Source: Staphylococcus marylandisciuri (GTDB lineage Bacteria; Bacillota; Bacilli; Staphylococcales; Staphylococcaceae). From it: a DNA stretch of 64,000 nucleotides. Below, one piece after another: positions 30,571 through 40,696 of the stretch. How positions within the stretch are numbered: position 1 is the stretch's first letter; every line of letters starts with the position of its first letter. The notes under the pieces were generated by a model that made no database searches, had not been told where the DNA came from, and saw only the letters and a list, made by a program, of their open reading frames with translations. The stretch is taken from assembly GCF_025519785.1 (NCBI RefSeq), contig NZ_JAOPKZ010000008.1, positions 1-64,000 on the forward strand. Direction: 5' to 3'. A program made the position numbers and the translations under genes.

Positions 30571-30607
30571 AAGCCGTGAGTCCCTCCCAAGCTCACGGCT
30601 TTCCCTT
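30571..30607 (+). terminator. RNAIII terminator
   Basis: AAGCCGTGAG-TCCCTCCCAAG-CTCACGGCTT is a ten-base perfect stem with a C-rich loop followed by TCCCTTTGTTG. The C-rich loop also fits the antisense-active terminal hairpin of RNAIII. Confidence 0.9.
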
Positions 30608-30642
30608 TGTTGTGAATAGCGAGTATTGTAAGTGCAATAAGC

Positions 30643-31428
30643 TTATTTATATAACTCTTTTCTCAAATTTTCAAATACTGGAATGGCTCTTCTTTGATGA
30701 GTAACTTCGTTTAAATCTAAATCTAATTCAATATTTCCCTCTTCATGCGTTAGTTCAGAAATGATTTCTCCATTAGGATTAACTACCATTGAATGACCTG
30801 CATATACTGTTTCTCCATCATCGCCGCAACTATTGCAACCAACGACAAACATATCATTCTCTATAGCACGTGCTTGTATAAGTGATCTCCAGTGAGACTT
30901 TCTAGCTTCTGGCCATTGTGCTACATAAAAAGCAATCTGTGCACCATTTCTCGCTGGGTAACGCAGCAATTCAGGAAAGCGTAAATCGTAACAGATGATT
31001 TGGGTCGCTTGAGCGTTATTTGAAAGATAAAATTGAGATGGGACTTCTTGTCCTGAATTTAAAAACTCAGGCTCATTTAACATTGGAACGAGGTGAACTT
31101 TATCGTAACTATTGATGATCTCCCCATTGTTATTAACTGCAAAAGCCGTGTTGTAAATACCATTATCTTTTTTATTAGATATTGAGCCTGCTATAATATC
31201 AACTTGATATTTTATTGCCAAGTCTCTTATAAATTGCGTGCTTCGTACGGCGTTTTTATCAGCTAATTCACTTAAATCTTCTAAAGCATAACCGTTGTTC
31301 CACATTTCTGGTAAGACTACACAATCAATTTTTTCAGTTACATGTTGTTTAAACAATCTGTATATATGATCTTCATTCTCTTGAACATTGGCAGGGACGA
31401 TTTTAAATTGTAGCACAAGTAATCTCAC
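30643..31428 (-). CDS. Carbon-nitrogen hydrolase (nitrilase superfamily)
   Basis: This 261-residue cytosolic amidase-like protein has the nitrilase triad: Glu in VVLPEMWNNGY (about residue 41), Lys in YDKVHLVPM and Cys in TQIICYDLRFPELLRY. It is most similar in pattern to omega-amidase/NIT2-like proteins, which hydrolyse 2-oxoglutaramate or related amides; the substrate is unproven. GTG 31428 is chosen because AAAGG lies ten bases upstream, whereas a TTG at 31437 is too close. It is convergent with RNAIII, the conserved staphylococcal position beside hld. Confidence 0.88.
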   Translation of the reverse strand: MRLLVLQFKIVPANVQENEDHIYRLFKQHVTEKIDCVVLPEMWNNGYALEDLSELADKNAVRSTQFIRDLAIKYQVDIIAGSISNKKDNGIYNTAFAVNNNGEIINSYDKVHLVPMLNEPEFLNSGQEVPSQFYLSNNAQATQIICYDLRFPELLRYPARNGAQIAFYVAQWPEARKSHWRSLIQARAIENDMFVVGCNSCGDDGETVYAGHSMVVNPNGEIISELTHEEGNIELDLDLNEVTHQRRAIPVFENLRKELYK

Positions 31429-31669
31429 TGTAATCAATCCTTTTATTTAAGTAATTATAATCACTATACTAAATGATGATAGCGTTTTCAAAATAATCAA
31501 CTTATATAAAAGATATATTTATAATAACACACTTCTTATTACAAATTTTTTACAAAAAAGTTAATTTTAAAATTAGATAATCAAACAGTACTATCTACAA
31601 TGTTAAATATGTTAAATTATTAGTGAGAGAAAGTATCGAAATGAATAAAATAAGAGGAGGTGAGCGAGG

Positions 31670-33763
31670 TTGACTACTAAGTTTACTAGAAAACTAGTAA
31701 CTACTGGTCTGTTTTTCACAATAAGCGCTTCTTTATTTCCGAAACCCCTTCATGCTACACAACTTGAGGACACTTCACTAACAGCTAAGCAAAAAAGCGA
31801 GACTTTTTCAGCTAATAAAAATATGAATGATAATTCTAATATAATGAAGAAAAATAATTTGTTAGCTCATAGTAGTTCTAATAAAGTTTCATCAGCTCAT
31901 GATAGCGGTTTAAATGAGACGCTTAAACAGCGAACGGATGATTATTCAAGAGATAATAGTTTAGACCAAACAGATCAAAGAGACCATAAGCCGTCTGGTG
32001 TAAATAAACGTGATCAGGATCAAGAAAAGTTATCTTCTTCCGGTAATGAAAGCCAAGCAAGAAGCGACCGTCCGAGTGATAATTCTCAAAGCGGCCAAGA
32101 CGGTAAGCGCCCAGATGGAGATACTAGCGATGACCAAAATAGTGGATCACAAGGACAACATGATGGAAAGCATCCAAGTGGCGGCTCTAGTGATGGCCAT
32201 GGAGACGATCAAGGAGGTTCATCTTCTTCAGATGACCAAGGTCAAGGAGGAAGTGATGATCCGAGTGGAGGATCTCAAGGCGAACAAAATGACAAGCACT
32301 CAAATGGAGATACTAGCGATGACCAAAATAGTGGATCACAAGGACAACATGATGGAAAGCATCCAAGCGGCGGCTCTAGTGATGGCCAAGGAGACGATCA
32401 AGGAGGTTCATCTTCTTCAGACGACGAAGGCCAAGGAGGAAGTGGTGATCCGAGTGGAGGATCTCAAGGCGAACAAAATGACAAGCACTCAAATGGAGAT
32501 ACTAGCGATGACCAAAATAGTGGATCACAAGGACAACATGATGGAAAGCATCCAAGTGGCGGCTCTAGTGATGGCCAAGGAGACGATCAAGGAGGTTCAT
32601 CTTCTTCAGATGACGAAGGCCAAGGAGGAAGTGGTACTCCAAGTGGAGGGTCCCAAGGAGGCCATGATGGGAAACAGCCGAGCGGCGGTTCTAGTGATGG
32701 CCAAGGACATGATCAAGGAGGTTCGTCTTCTTCAGATGATCAAGGTCAAGGAGGAAGTGGTACTCCAAGTGGAGGGTCCCAAGGAGGCCATGATGGGAAA
32801 CAGCCGAGCAGTGGTTCTAGTGACGGCCAAGGACACAACCAAGGAGGCGCAACACCTCAACCTCAACCAAGCAAACATTCAAATCCTAGCCATACCCCAG
32901 ATGGGAGTGGACAAGCAACACCTCCAAGTGGTGGAAGCTCACCGCACTATCCAGGAGGCAGCTCTAGTGTAAATAATAAAGGTCAACATCAACCCCAACA
33001 AAGTCACTCAATACCTAAAAGACAAAGACCAAACGTGTCTAATAACCAACAAATTGAAAACGACGGTCATCTGTCCACAGTGAACTCGAATTTAGGTGAT
33101 CATCACTATCAGCTACCTATTCCGTCATTTAATCATAGTACTTCTCATGATAACTATCATGCGGGGAGTCAAACGACTAACAATCAACGAGAAACGGTTA
33201 GAGGCGTTAAAAATTTATATAATAACAAGGAAAGTCATAATTCGGTGTTTCAACGTTTTAAACAGATGGCTACCGGCTCAATAAAATATAATCCTTTCGT
33301 AGTTGATCAAGTTAAAGCACTTCATCGTAACGAAAATAGTGTTAGTAATAATCAACTTAGTAGTATTATTAAAAAGCGTAATTTCGCAGATAATCATTAT
33401 CTAGATACGTTACAAAAACAAACGAACTACTTTAAATTTCAATATTTTAATCCCTTAAAAGCCTCGCATTATTATAAGAATTTAGATCAACAAGTATTAG
33501 CGTTAATCACGGGGTCTATCGGTTCGATGCCAGATTTAAAGAAGCCTCATGAAACTGAAGGGGATAGTAAAAGTCAATTTGAATACCAACAGAACAAAAA
33601 TGAGACCATGACTAACACAGATAAAGAGAATCAGGGTAATAACGATGAACTTAAATATAAAAGAACTATGATTTCGTTAATCACTATTATTGTCCTTATT
33701 TTCTTAGGTACAGTTGTAGGTTATATTTATAAACTTCGTAAACCCGAATTTCAAAAAAAGTAA
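31670..33763 (+). CDS. sdrH: SdrH-like secreted/membrane-anchored repeat protein
   Basis: The 697-residue surface protein has a signal peptide (about residues 1-29, TGLFFTISASLFPKPLHA), a long Gly/Ser/Asp/Gln-rich repeat region (about 145-395), a Pro/His/Ser-rich stretch, and a conserved C-terminal domain resembling S. aureus SdrH (FQYFNPLKASHYYKNLDQQV, LITGSIGSMPDLKKP). A final membrane segment and KLRKPEFQKK tail follow. It lacks an LPXTG motif. The start is TTG after a strong GAGGAGGTGAG. SdrH is known to work with MroQ in the agr neighbourhood, and both genes lie here. The repeat composition differs entirely from the PNPDP type of S. aureus. Confidence 0.87.
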   Translation: MTTKFTRKLVTTGLFFTISASLFPKPLHATQLEDTSLTAKQKSETFSANKNMNDNSNIMKKNNLLAHSSSNKVSSAHDSGLNETLKQRTDDYSRDNSLDQTDQRDHKPSGVNKRDQDQEKLSSSGNESQARSDRPSDNSQSGQDGKRPDGDTSDDQNSGSQGQHDGKHPSGGSSDGHGDDQGGSSSSDDQGQGGSDDPSGGSQGEQNDKHSNGDTSDDQNSGSQGQHDGKHPSGGSSDGQGDDQGGSSSSDDEGQGGSGDPSGGSQGEQNDKHSNGDTSDDQNSGSQGQHDGKHPSGGSSDGQGDDQGGSSSSDDEGQGGSGTPSGGSQGGHDGKQPSGGSSDGQGHDQGGSSSSDDQGQGGSGTPSGGSQGGHDGKQPSSGSSDGQGHNQGGATPQPQPSKHSNPSHTPDGSGQATPPSGGSSPHYPGGSSSVNNKGQHQPQQSHSIPKRQRPNVSNNQQIENDGHLSTVNSNLGDHHYQLPIPSFNHSTSHDNYHAGSQTTNNQRETVRGVKNLYNNKESHNSVFQRFKQMATGSIKYNPFVVDQVKALHRNENSVSNNQLSSIIKKRNFADNHYLDTLQKQTNYFKFQYFNPLKASHYYKNLDQQVLALITGSIGSMPDLKKPHETEGDSKSQFEYQQNKNETMTNTDKENQGNNDELKYKRTMISLITIIVLIFLGTVVGYIYKLRKPEFQKK
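32107..32860 (+). repeat. In-frame tandem repeats in sdrH
   Basis: Two unit types follow each other. A 189-bp (63-codon) unit starts at 32258 and 32447 and ends at 32635, with a partial copy before it. A 126-bp (42-codon) unit starts at 32636 and 32762; the second copy is incomplete. The shorter unit lacks the SNGDTSDDQNSGSQGQ block. Copies are almost identical at DNA level, so copy number probably varies by recombination without breaking the frame. Confidence 0.9.
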
Positions 33764-34102
33764 CTGTTCATCATGAAGGTAACTAATATAGAGGATGATA
33801 AGACCATGATGTTTTAGTAACTGAAAAAGTTAATGGTTTTCGTAAAAACTTACGTAATTCTCAGCTCACAGTCAAAGGAACTGATTCAGTTTTTACGAGT
33901 ATTTCCAGTGGAGTCAGGTTGAAACGGCGCCCTAGGAAAGCATAATCATTCAATACGAAATGAGGAATAAGGGGTGTATACTAAATAGGACTGGCGACTT
34001 CAACCGGTCCTATTTTTAATACAAAAAGAGCGCAATTATCTCTTTAATTAAAAGTACTTAACCACTTAAAATTAAGGAGATAATGCGCTTATGTTTAATA
34101 TT
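33764..34102. other. Spacer after sdrH with terminator and inverted repeat
   Basis: No gene is recognised. A terminator stem lies at 33984-34017. A 62-bp near-perfect inverted repeat lies at 34029-34090: GAGCGCAATTATCTC facing GAGATAATGCGCTT, extended inward by TTTAATT/AATTAAG, with a 14-nt loop. It could be a second terminator or a small mobile-element remnant. Confidence 0.5.
33984..34017 (+). terminator. sdrH terminator
   Basis: AAATAGGACTGG-CGACTTCAA-CCGGTCCTATTTTT is a GC-rich stem ending in five T residues. Confidence 0.85.
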
Positions 34103-34427
34103 GGGAACGGGACAGAAATCTAATTTGAATAAAAAAGATTTCGTAGTCCCGCCCCGGCAAGGATGACTAGAATTGAAAAAAAGCTTGATACAAGCGCGTT
34201 TTCAAATCAGTCGTCTACTGCCAAGATGCTGAAAGAGGGAGCGGGACAGAAATCTAATTTTAAAAAAAGATTTCGTTGTCCCGCCCCGGCAAAGATGACT
34301 AGAATTGAAAAAAGCTTGATACAAGCGCGTTTTCAAATCAGTCATCTACTGCCGAGATGTTGAAGAGGCTGGGATTTATGTCCCAGCCTCTTTCTCTCTA
34401 GTCAAAGACCATTATGTCCCAGCCTCC
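34103..34427. repeat. Composite hairpin repeat array, two units
   Basis: Two full units in the GGGAGCGGGACAG...GAGATGTTGAA orientation are followed by the GAGGCTGGGATTTATGTCCCAGCCTC hairpin and the TTTCTCTCTAGTCAAAGACC link to a second CCCAGCCTC. The left arm of the first unit reads GGGAACGGG. Confidence 0.92.
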
Positions 34428-34610
34428 TCTGGTTTTCAATAACCACTCCTATTCGACAAAGAGCTTGTTAAATCAGTATTTAAGTCTTTTGTTTGATTTA
34501 ACATAATTCAACTTATCGGAAGTACATACGCTTCAGAAGATACAGATGGTATAATAATAGAGTCGCCTTAACTTCCATAGGCGAAGTTACTATGGAAGGG
34601 GGTGAGACCT

Positions 34611-34703
34611 ATGGCAATTCTCTTTGTTAGTATAATTGCACCTGTGATTTCAGGATGCATTGTTGCGATTTTCACGTTTTGGCTAAACAATCGTAACAAG
34701 TAA
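34611..34703 (+). CDS. Type I toxin, small hydrophobic peptide (Fst/SprA1-like)
   Basis: This 30-residue peptide starts MAILFVSIIAPVISGCIVAI and ends FWLNNRNK: one membrane helix with a polar basic tail, the pattern of Fst/PepA-type toxins. The ATG follows GAAGGGGGTGAGACCT. Downstream are a bidirectional stem (34728-34760) and, beyond it, a direct repeat of the toxin's 5' region (CCTATGG...CTCTTTGTTA at 34608 and 34767). The layout implies an antisense antitoxin RNA from the minus strand with a TATACT -10 at about 34794-34799. Toxicity is inferred. Confidence 0.8.
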   Translation: MAILFVSIIAPVISGCIVAIFTFWLNNRNK

Positions 34704-34727
34704 TAAGGCGACATAGCTGCACCAAAA

Positions 34728-34760
34728 AATCCCCTCACTATTTCCGGTAGTGAGGGGATT
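34728..34760. terminator. Shared terminator of toxin mRNA and antitoxin RNA
   Basis: AATCCCCTCACTA-TTTCCGG-TAGTGAGGGGATT is a 13-base perfect stem between the convergent toxin and predicted antitoxin transcripts. Confidence 0.8.
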
Positions 34761-34868
34761 GGTGTACCTATGGAACTCTCTTTGTTAAATACAGTATAAC
34801 ATCATAGTGGAGAAGAATGCAAAGTTATGTTTTAAATAAATACTTTTAAATGTAGAAAGGAGAAATAC

Positions 34869-35978
34869 ATGTTGGATAAAGTTAAGATAAAAGAAGAATT
34901 TAAAATGTTGAAAAATGAAATTTATACAAAAAAAAGTTTTAGAGGAAGCAAAAAAAGGCAATTGATAACATTTAAATACTTATTACCTTTTAGAATGCCC
35001 ATAAAAGAAATTGAAAATATTGACTTTATAGCTGAAGAAAATACATTTATGAAATTCATTCATAGAGAACACAATATTTTTGAAAACGATAACATTAAAA
35101 GAGAGAGACAAACATATATTGAAATCACTTCAGTTATTAATAAAAATCAGTTTAAAAGAGTAAAATCTGGATCTACTTCTAGAGAGTCTAAAAAAACTAG
35201 AGTTTTAACTGAAGTTTTTAATAACCAATTTAATACCCTTAATAATTTCATTAAAATTATCAGTGTGAAGTATCAGTACCACAATGTTTTTCAACTGTCT
35301 CTTGGTGATATATTAAGTATTCCATATTATGTCATATACAGTATGGAAGGTGAGATAAAAGATATGAGTCTTTTTCTTATAAATGAACCGGGTAAAATAG
35401 AAGAAGATCAATATTCAGAATTGAAAAAAAGTGAATTATTAACTATTAAGCAAAACTATCAAATTTTCACTAATCATCCTAGTAATATATATGTAATAGC
35501 TATGAGAAAAGGTGAAAGAGCAATTTATAAGGCTGATTACAATGTAGCAATTATACAAATTCAGACTGCATTAGAAGTTTTTATTACAAAGTTTTTAGAG
35601 AGATATTATAAATTAGACCAACAGCTAAGTGATGAAAAAATTAGCAATAAGCTTGCATGTGGCTACAGAAATATTATTAAGGACCAATTATTAAAAATAG
35701 TAAGAAAATTAAATTTAAATAATTCTCATCAGATTGAAAATTGCATAAACCAATATATTGATAACTATTATCCTATGAGAAATAAAATTGTTCATGAAGG
35801 TCTATCTTATAGTAAAGACGAGGCGTTAAAATTCCAAGCTATAGTAAATGATATAATTAGACTATTAGTATTTAATATGAAAAATGCAATGATGAGCGAT
35901 TTTTCTAAAGAATTTAATATGTATAATATTCATAATGAAAATATTAATATGGAAAGTATAAAAGAAAAATACAAATAA
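34869..35978 (+). CDS. HEPN-domain-like protein of unknown function
   Basis: I do not recognise this 369-residue protein as a named family. The C-terminal third (from about residue 225) is helical and contains PMRNKIVHEGLSY, a canonical HEPN R-N-x3-H motif, followed by a long helix. HEPN domains are often RNases in toxin, abortive-infection or Apea-like systems. The N-terminal part is Lys/Asn/Ile-rich, without a recognised motif. The gene is markedly more AT-rich than its neighbours, has a good AAAGGAG site, and sits between a toxin locus and a broken plasmid recombinase. It is probably acquired; a defence role is a hypothesis. Confidence 0.6.
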   Translation: MLDKVKIKEEFKMLKNEIYTKKSFRGSKKRQLITFKYLLPFRMPIKEIENIDFIAEENTFMKFIHREHNIFENDNIKRERQTYIEITSVINKNQFKRVKSGSTSRESKKTRVLTEVFNNQFNTLNNFIKIISVKYQYHNVFQLSLGDILSIPYYVIYSMEGEIKDMSLFLINEPGKIEEDQYSELKKSELLTIKQNYQIFTNHPSNIYVIAMRKGERAIYKADYNVAIIQIQTALEVFITKFLERYYKLDQQLSDEKISNKLACGYRNIIKDQLLKIVRKLNLNNSHQIENCINQYIDNYYPMRNKIVHEGLSYSKDEALKFQAIVNDIIRLLVFNMKNAMMSDFSKEFNMYNIHNENINMESIKEKYK

Positions 35979-36020
35979 ATATAAAATTAGGATAAAGAGA
36001 TTACATATATTGTACGTTTA

Positions 36021-36092
36021 GAGTACACCCTAATCATACAAGTAAAATTGTTGAATTTATAGTAACTAAAAAGCATGATTAGAATGTATATT
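36021..36092. other. Candidate resH-like recombination site upstream of the sin relic
   Basis: GTACACCCTAATCATAC (about 36024-36040) and GCATGATTAGAATGTA (36073-36088) form inverted copies of a CTAATCAT/ATGATTAG core about 40 bp apart, immediately upstream of the recombinase. Sin binds two such sites in resH on staphylococcal plasmids. The identification is by arrangement and approximate sequence only. Confidence 0.45.
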
Positions 36093-36111
36093 AATTGTGG
36101 AGTGAAGATGA

Positions 36112-36722
36112 ATGATTATAGGTTATGCAAAAGTATCATCGCTTGATCAAAATTTAGAAAGACAATTTGAAAATTTAAAAACGTTTGGTGTTGAAAAAAT
36201 TTCACAGAAAAACAATCTGGTAAGTCTATTGAAAACAGACCGATGTTTCAAGAAGCACTTAACTTTGTGAGGATGGGGGATCGGTTTGTAGTGGAATCGC
36301 TTGATCGTTTAGAACGTAATTATGATGAAGCGATTAATACAGTTAATTATTTAAAAGATAAAGAAGTTCAATTGATGATTACCAGTTAACCTATGATGAA
36401 TGAAGTGATTGGCAATCCATTATTAGATAAATTTATGAAAGACTTAATTATCCAAATTTTAGCAATGGTTTCAGAGCAAGAAAGAATAGAAAGTAAACGT
36501 AGGCAAGCACAAGGGATTCAAGTTGCGAAAGAAAAAGGTGTATATAAAGGACGCTCATTGTTATACTCACCTAATGCAAAGGATCTTCAAAAACGCATTA
36601 TTTATCATCGAGTTGTAGAAATGTTAGGAGAAGGCCAAGCAATTAGTAAAATTGCGAAAGAAGTGAATATAACAAGGTAGGCTGTTTATAGGATTAAAAG
36701 TGATAATAATTTAATATATTAA
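36112..36722 (+). pseudogene. sin: Broken Sin-type serine recombinase
   Basis: The first part reads [20 protein letters not shown], the serine-recombinase N-terminus with the catalytic serine. A frameshift near 36201-36216 follows; the shifted frame continues [19 protein letters not shown] and [15 protein letters not shown]. An in-frame TAA at about 36387 interrupts ITS-PMMNEV, and a TAG at 36678 interrupts NITR-AVYRIK. Repaired, it would be a resolvase of about 202 residues very like Sin of S. aureus plasmids, including the C-terminal helix-turn-helix. At least three lesions make it non-functional. It marks past integration of plasmid DNA. Confidence 0.9.
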
Positions 36723-36751
36723 CGATATAAATAAAAAATTTTACAGTTTAT

Positions 36752-37082
36752 GAGGCTGGGACATAATGGTCTTTGACGAGAGAGAAAGAGGCTGGGACAT
36801 AATGTAATGTCTCAGCCTCTTTCAGCATCTTGGCAGTAGATGACTGATTTGAAAATGCGCTTGTATCAAGCTTTTTTCAATTCTAGTCATCTTTGCCGGG
36901 GCGGGACAACGAAATCTTTTTTTAAAATTAGATTTCTGTCCCGCTCCCTCTTTCAGCATCTTGGCAGTAGATGACTGATTTGAAAATGCGCTTGTATCAA
37001 GCTTTTTTCAATTCTAGTCATCCTTGCCGGGGCGGGACTACGAAATCTTTTTTATTCAAATTAGATTTCTGTCCCGCTCCCT
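36752..37082. repeat. Composite hairpin repeat array, two units
   Basis: GAGGCTGGGACATAATGGTC and a second GAGGCTGGGACATAATG with its complement are followed by two full units ending at TGTCCCGCTCCC, in the 947-1230 orientation. The array separates the sin relic from the convergent mroQ. Confidence 0.92.
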
Positions 37083-37144
37083 CTTTTTTTAGGTTTATGT
37101 GTCAACCTCCTATTTCATTACATTAAGTGAATATAGCAGGAAAG

Positions 37145-37894
37145 TTAATGAAAAATGAAATTAAGAATAAAAGAGGTAGACTCAGTCATTTGTTTAATCT
37201 TTTCAGGACCAATAACGACTTGCATGATCACTACTGAAGCGTTCATTGCCATGTGGATAAAGATTGAAACCCAAATGCGTTTAGTATAAACATAAAATCC
37301 AGCAAGGATTATACCCATAAAGAAGTACGTTAAGAAATGGGATGGATCGCTATGCGCAACAGAGAATATGGATGAACTTACAATAGCTGCAATGATGAAG
37401 GCTAGCTTCTTATATTGACTAGAAAACAGATTGTAAATTTCTCCAAAGATAACCTTTCTAAAGACATATTCTTCTAGCATCGGACCTACACAGGAAATTA
37501 AGATGATAAAAATAGGGAATTTACGTGCGATCATCATTAGTTTTTCAGTATTTGGACTACTCTGAGGTCCTCCTAATAATTTTACATTAATTAAATTGAC
37601 TATCATTTGCATAACCATGACAAAGACATAGCCAACTACTGCCCATAAAATAACATAACGCTTTTCCTCACGAGGTGGTCGCTCAAGCTTTAAAGGATTT
37701 TTGATGAAATAATTTAGAAAGATAATGAGTATGGCAGCGATTATAAAGCCGATGACCTGTATGTATAAACTCATCGATACTGTAGCTTGAGCATTATTAT
37801 TATCTAAAAACCCAAGACTTTTAATGATCATCGGACCAAATTGTGCAAGTAAATATATCACAATAGTTAAGATTGAAACTAGTATTCGTGACAT
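37145..37894 (-). CDS. mroQ: MroQ-like CPBP intramembrane metalloprotease
   Basis: This 249-residue polytopic membrane protein is of the CAAX protease/bacteriocin-processing (Abi) family. The three family motifs are LEEYVFRKVIFG (EExxxR), FSVAHSDPSHFL (conserved His) and IFIHMAMNAS (HxxxN). In S. aureus, MroQ sits between sdrH and groESL and is needed for full agr activity, probably at the AIP-maturation step; the same position and motifs are seen here. Seven to eight hydrophobic segments are visible. It is divergent from groES. Confidence 0.9.
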   Translation of the reverse strand: MSRILVSILTIVIYLLAQFGPMIIKSLGFLDNNNAQATVSMSLYIQVIGFIIAAILIIFLNYFIKNPLKLERPPREEKRYVILWAVVGYVFVMVMQMIVNLINVKLLGGPQSSPNTEKLMMIARKFPIFIILISCVGPMLEEYVFRKVIFGEIYNLFSSQYKKLAFIIAAIVSSSIFSVAHSDPSHFLTYFFMGIILAGFYVYTKRIWVSIFIHMAMNASVVIMQVVIGPEKIKQMTESTSFILNFIFH

Positions 37895-37970
37895 GATAAG
37901 CCTCCGTTTCTAAGATATAATTCATTTTATCGTAAAAGTGGTCTTGAAACAAAATAGATGAGTATAAAGC

Positions 37971-38035
37971 TTGAAATATTGACCAACTTTGATTATTATA
38001 AAAGTATGTTAGCACTCATTTCATCTAAGTGCTAA
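37971..38035 (+). promoter_or_regulatory. groESL promoter with CIRCE and candidate CtsR box
   Basis: TTGAAA (37971-37976), a 17-bp spacer and TATTAT (37994-37999) form the promoter. Just downstream, TTAGCACTC-N9-AAGTGCTAA (38009-38035) is a CIRCE operator for HrcA with one mismatch in the right arm. Between the hexamers the minus strand reads ATCAAA-GTT-GGTCAA, close to the CtsR heptad direct repeat. Dual HrcA/CtsR control of groESL is established in S. aureus; the CtsR part is less certain here. Confidence 0.85.
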
Positions 38036-38063
38036 ATTTTCCTAAATTGAGGAGGAAGACAGC

Positions 38064-38348
38064 ATGTTAAAACCAATAGGAAACCGTGTTGTAATCAAAA
38101 AAATTGAACAAGAACAAACAACAAAAAGTGGTATTGTCTTAACTGACAGTGCTAAAGAGAAGTCGAATGAAGGTGAAATCGTAGCAGTAGGCTCTGGTAA
38201 ACTTCTAAATGACGGCAACAGAGCAGAACCACAAGTTAAAAAAGGCGATAAAGTCGTCTTTCAAGAATATGCTGGTACTGAAGTAAAACGAGACGATCAA
38301 AAATATTTAATACTAAATGAAGAAGATATATTAGCAATCATTGAATAA
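38064..38348 (+). CDS. groES: Co-chaperonin GroES
   Basis: GroES is the 10-kDa lid of the GroEL chaperonin. The 94-residue protein begins [20 protein letters not shown], with the mobile loop [20 protein letters not shown] and the conserved [12 protein letters not shown] and [12 protein letters not shown] segments. It follows the CIRCE operator and a GGAGGAAGA ribosome site, 30 bp ahead of groEL in a heat-shock operon. Confidence 0.98.
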   Translation: MLKPIGNRVVIKKIEQEQTTKSGIVLTDSAKEKSNEGEIVAVGSGKLLNDGNRAEPQVKKGDKVVFQEYAGTEVKRDDQKYLILNEEDILAIIE

Positions 38349-40004
<1,656 letters not shown>

Positions 40005-40075
40005 TCTTTGGTACACGCTTGCTCCTTCGAAGTGAATTGAGTCAAAGCATAGTATAAATAAATATAATTCCTTTC

Positions 40076-40117
40076 AAAGGACTTCTCGGAATGATACTAT
40101 TCAGGAGAAGTCCTTTT
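40076..40117 (+). terminator. groESL terminator
   Basis: AAAGGACTTCTC pairs with GAGAAGTCCTTTT around a loop of about 16 nt, 72 bp after the groEL stop. Confidence 0.85.
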
Positions 40118-40225
40118 ATGTTATTCCACGCAGATACGTAAATATCTCTGCGTTAAATTTTCCTTTTTATATTACTATTCTAATCAACTGAAAAAGAGAA
40201 AATAATTTATCGATGGGGTGCTAAT

Positions 40226-40696
40226 ATGATTAGAGAACAAATAGAAACCACATATAAGTTGCTAAAACAGCATATAACTAATATTGATGAAGAAAAAGCT
40301 ATATTTCAACCAGAAATTGCTAACAATAATATTAAATGGCAGTTAGGACATATTATATTATTAAATGACTTCTTGTTTTTTGAAAAAGTTAATGGCGAAA
40401 ATGCTTTAAAACAAACTATTTCTAAATACTTTCTCTGGGGTACTTCTCCAAAAGATTTTGATGGAAACGAGCCCTCTTTTAAAGAATTAAAAGTGTTATT
40501 AGGTAATCAATTTGATACCATTTTAAATATTTTAGACGATCAAGTAGAGGCGGAAAGAGATGAGCCTATAATGCTTAAAAATATTAATTTACGTATGGAT
40601 ACTTTTGAGCAATCAATACATTTTGCCATGTTGCATATCAATCGACATTTTGGTCAGATTGTAATGCTGAAATCGATGATTGAAAACGTAAAGTGA
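40226..40696 (+). CDS. DinB/YfiT-superfamily protein 1
   Basis: This 156-residue four-helix-bundle protein has putative metal-binding histidines in WQLGHIILLND (about residue 41) and near the C-terminus in MLHINRHFGQIVM. The family includes damage-inducible DinB and thiol-dependent S-transferases using bacillithiol or mycothiol. Staphylococci make bacillithiol, so a bacillithiol transferase is possible but unproven. A second, more distant family member lies 198 bp downstream on the same strand. Confidence 0.72.
   Translation: MIREQIETTYKLLKQHITNIDEEKAIFQPEIANNNIKWQLGHIILLNDFLFFEKVNGENALKQTISKYFLWGTSPKDFDGNEPSFKELKVLLGNQFDTILNILDDQVEAERDEPIMLKNINLRMDTFEQSIHFAMLHINRHFGQIVMLKSMIENVK

Larger units (their letters stand above)
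30078..30607 (+). ncRNA. RNAIII, agr effector RNA
   Basis: This is the regulatory RNA transcribed from P3, divergent from agrB. The 3' end is fixed by a terminator hairpin at 30571-30601; the 5' end is estimated from the promoter, giving about 530 nt, close to the 514 nt of S. aureus. It contains hld and several C-rich single-stranded candidates (AATCCCTATT, CATCCCCAAAA, CATTCCCTTAA, GAGTCCCTCCC), the hallmark UCCC motifs that pair with target mRNA ribosome sites. The primary sequence outside these features is poorly conserved. Confidence 0.85.

Noticed and set aside
32010-32972. A 320-codon open frame overlapping sdrH in another frame
   Set aside because: It stays open only because the repeat units are multiples of three bases; it has no ribosome site and its translation is an artefact-like MVAALVMAKE repeat. 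The SdrH frame has signal peptide and conserved C-terminus.
34163-34363. 66-codon open frame (MTRIEKKLDTS...)
   Set aside because: It is a translation of the composite repeat units; the repeat itself is intergenic and the frame breaks in other copies.
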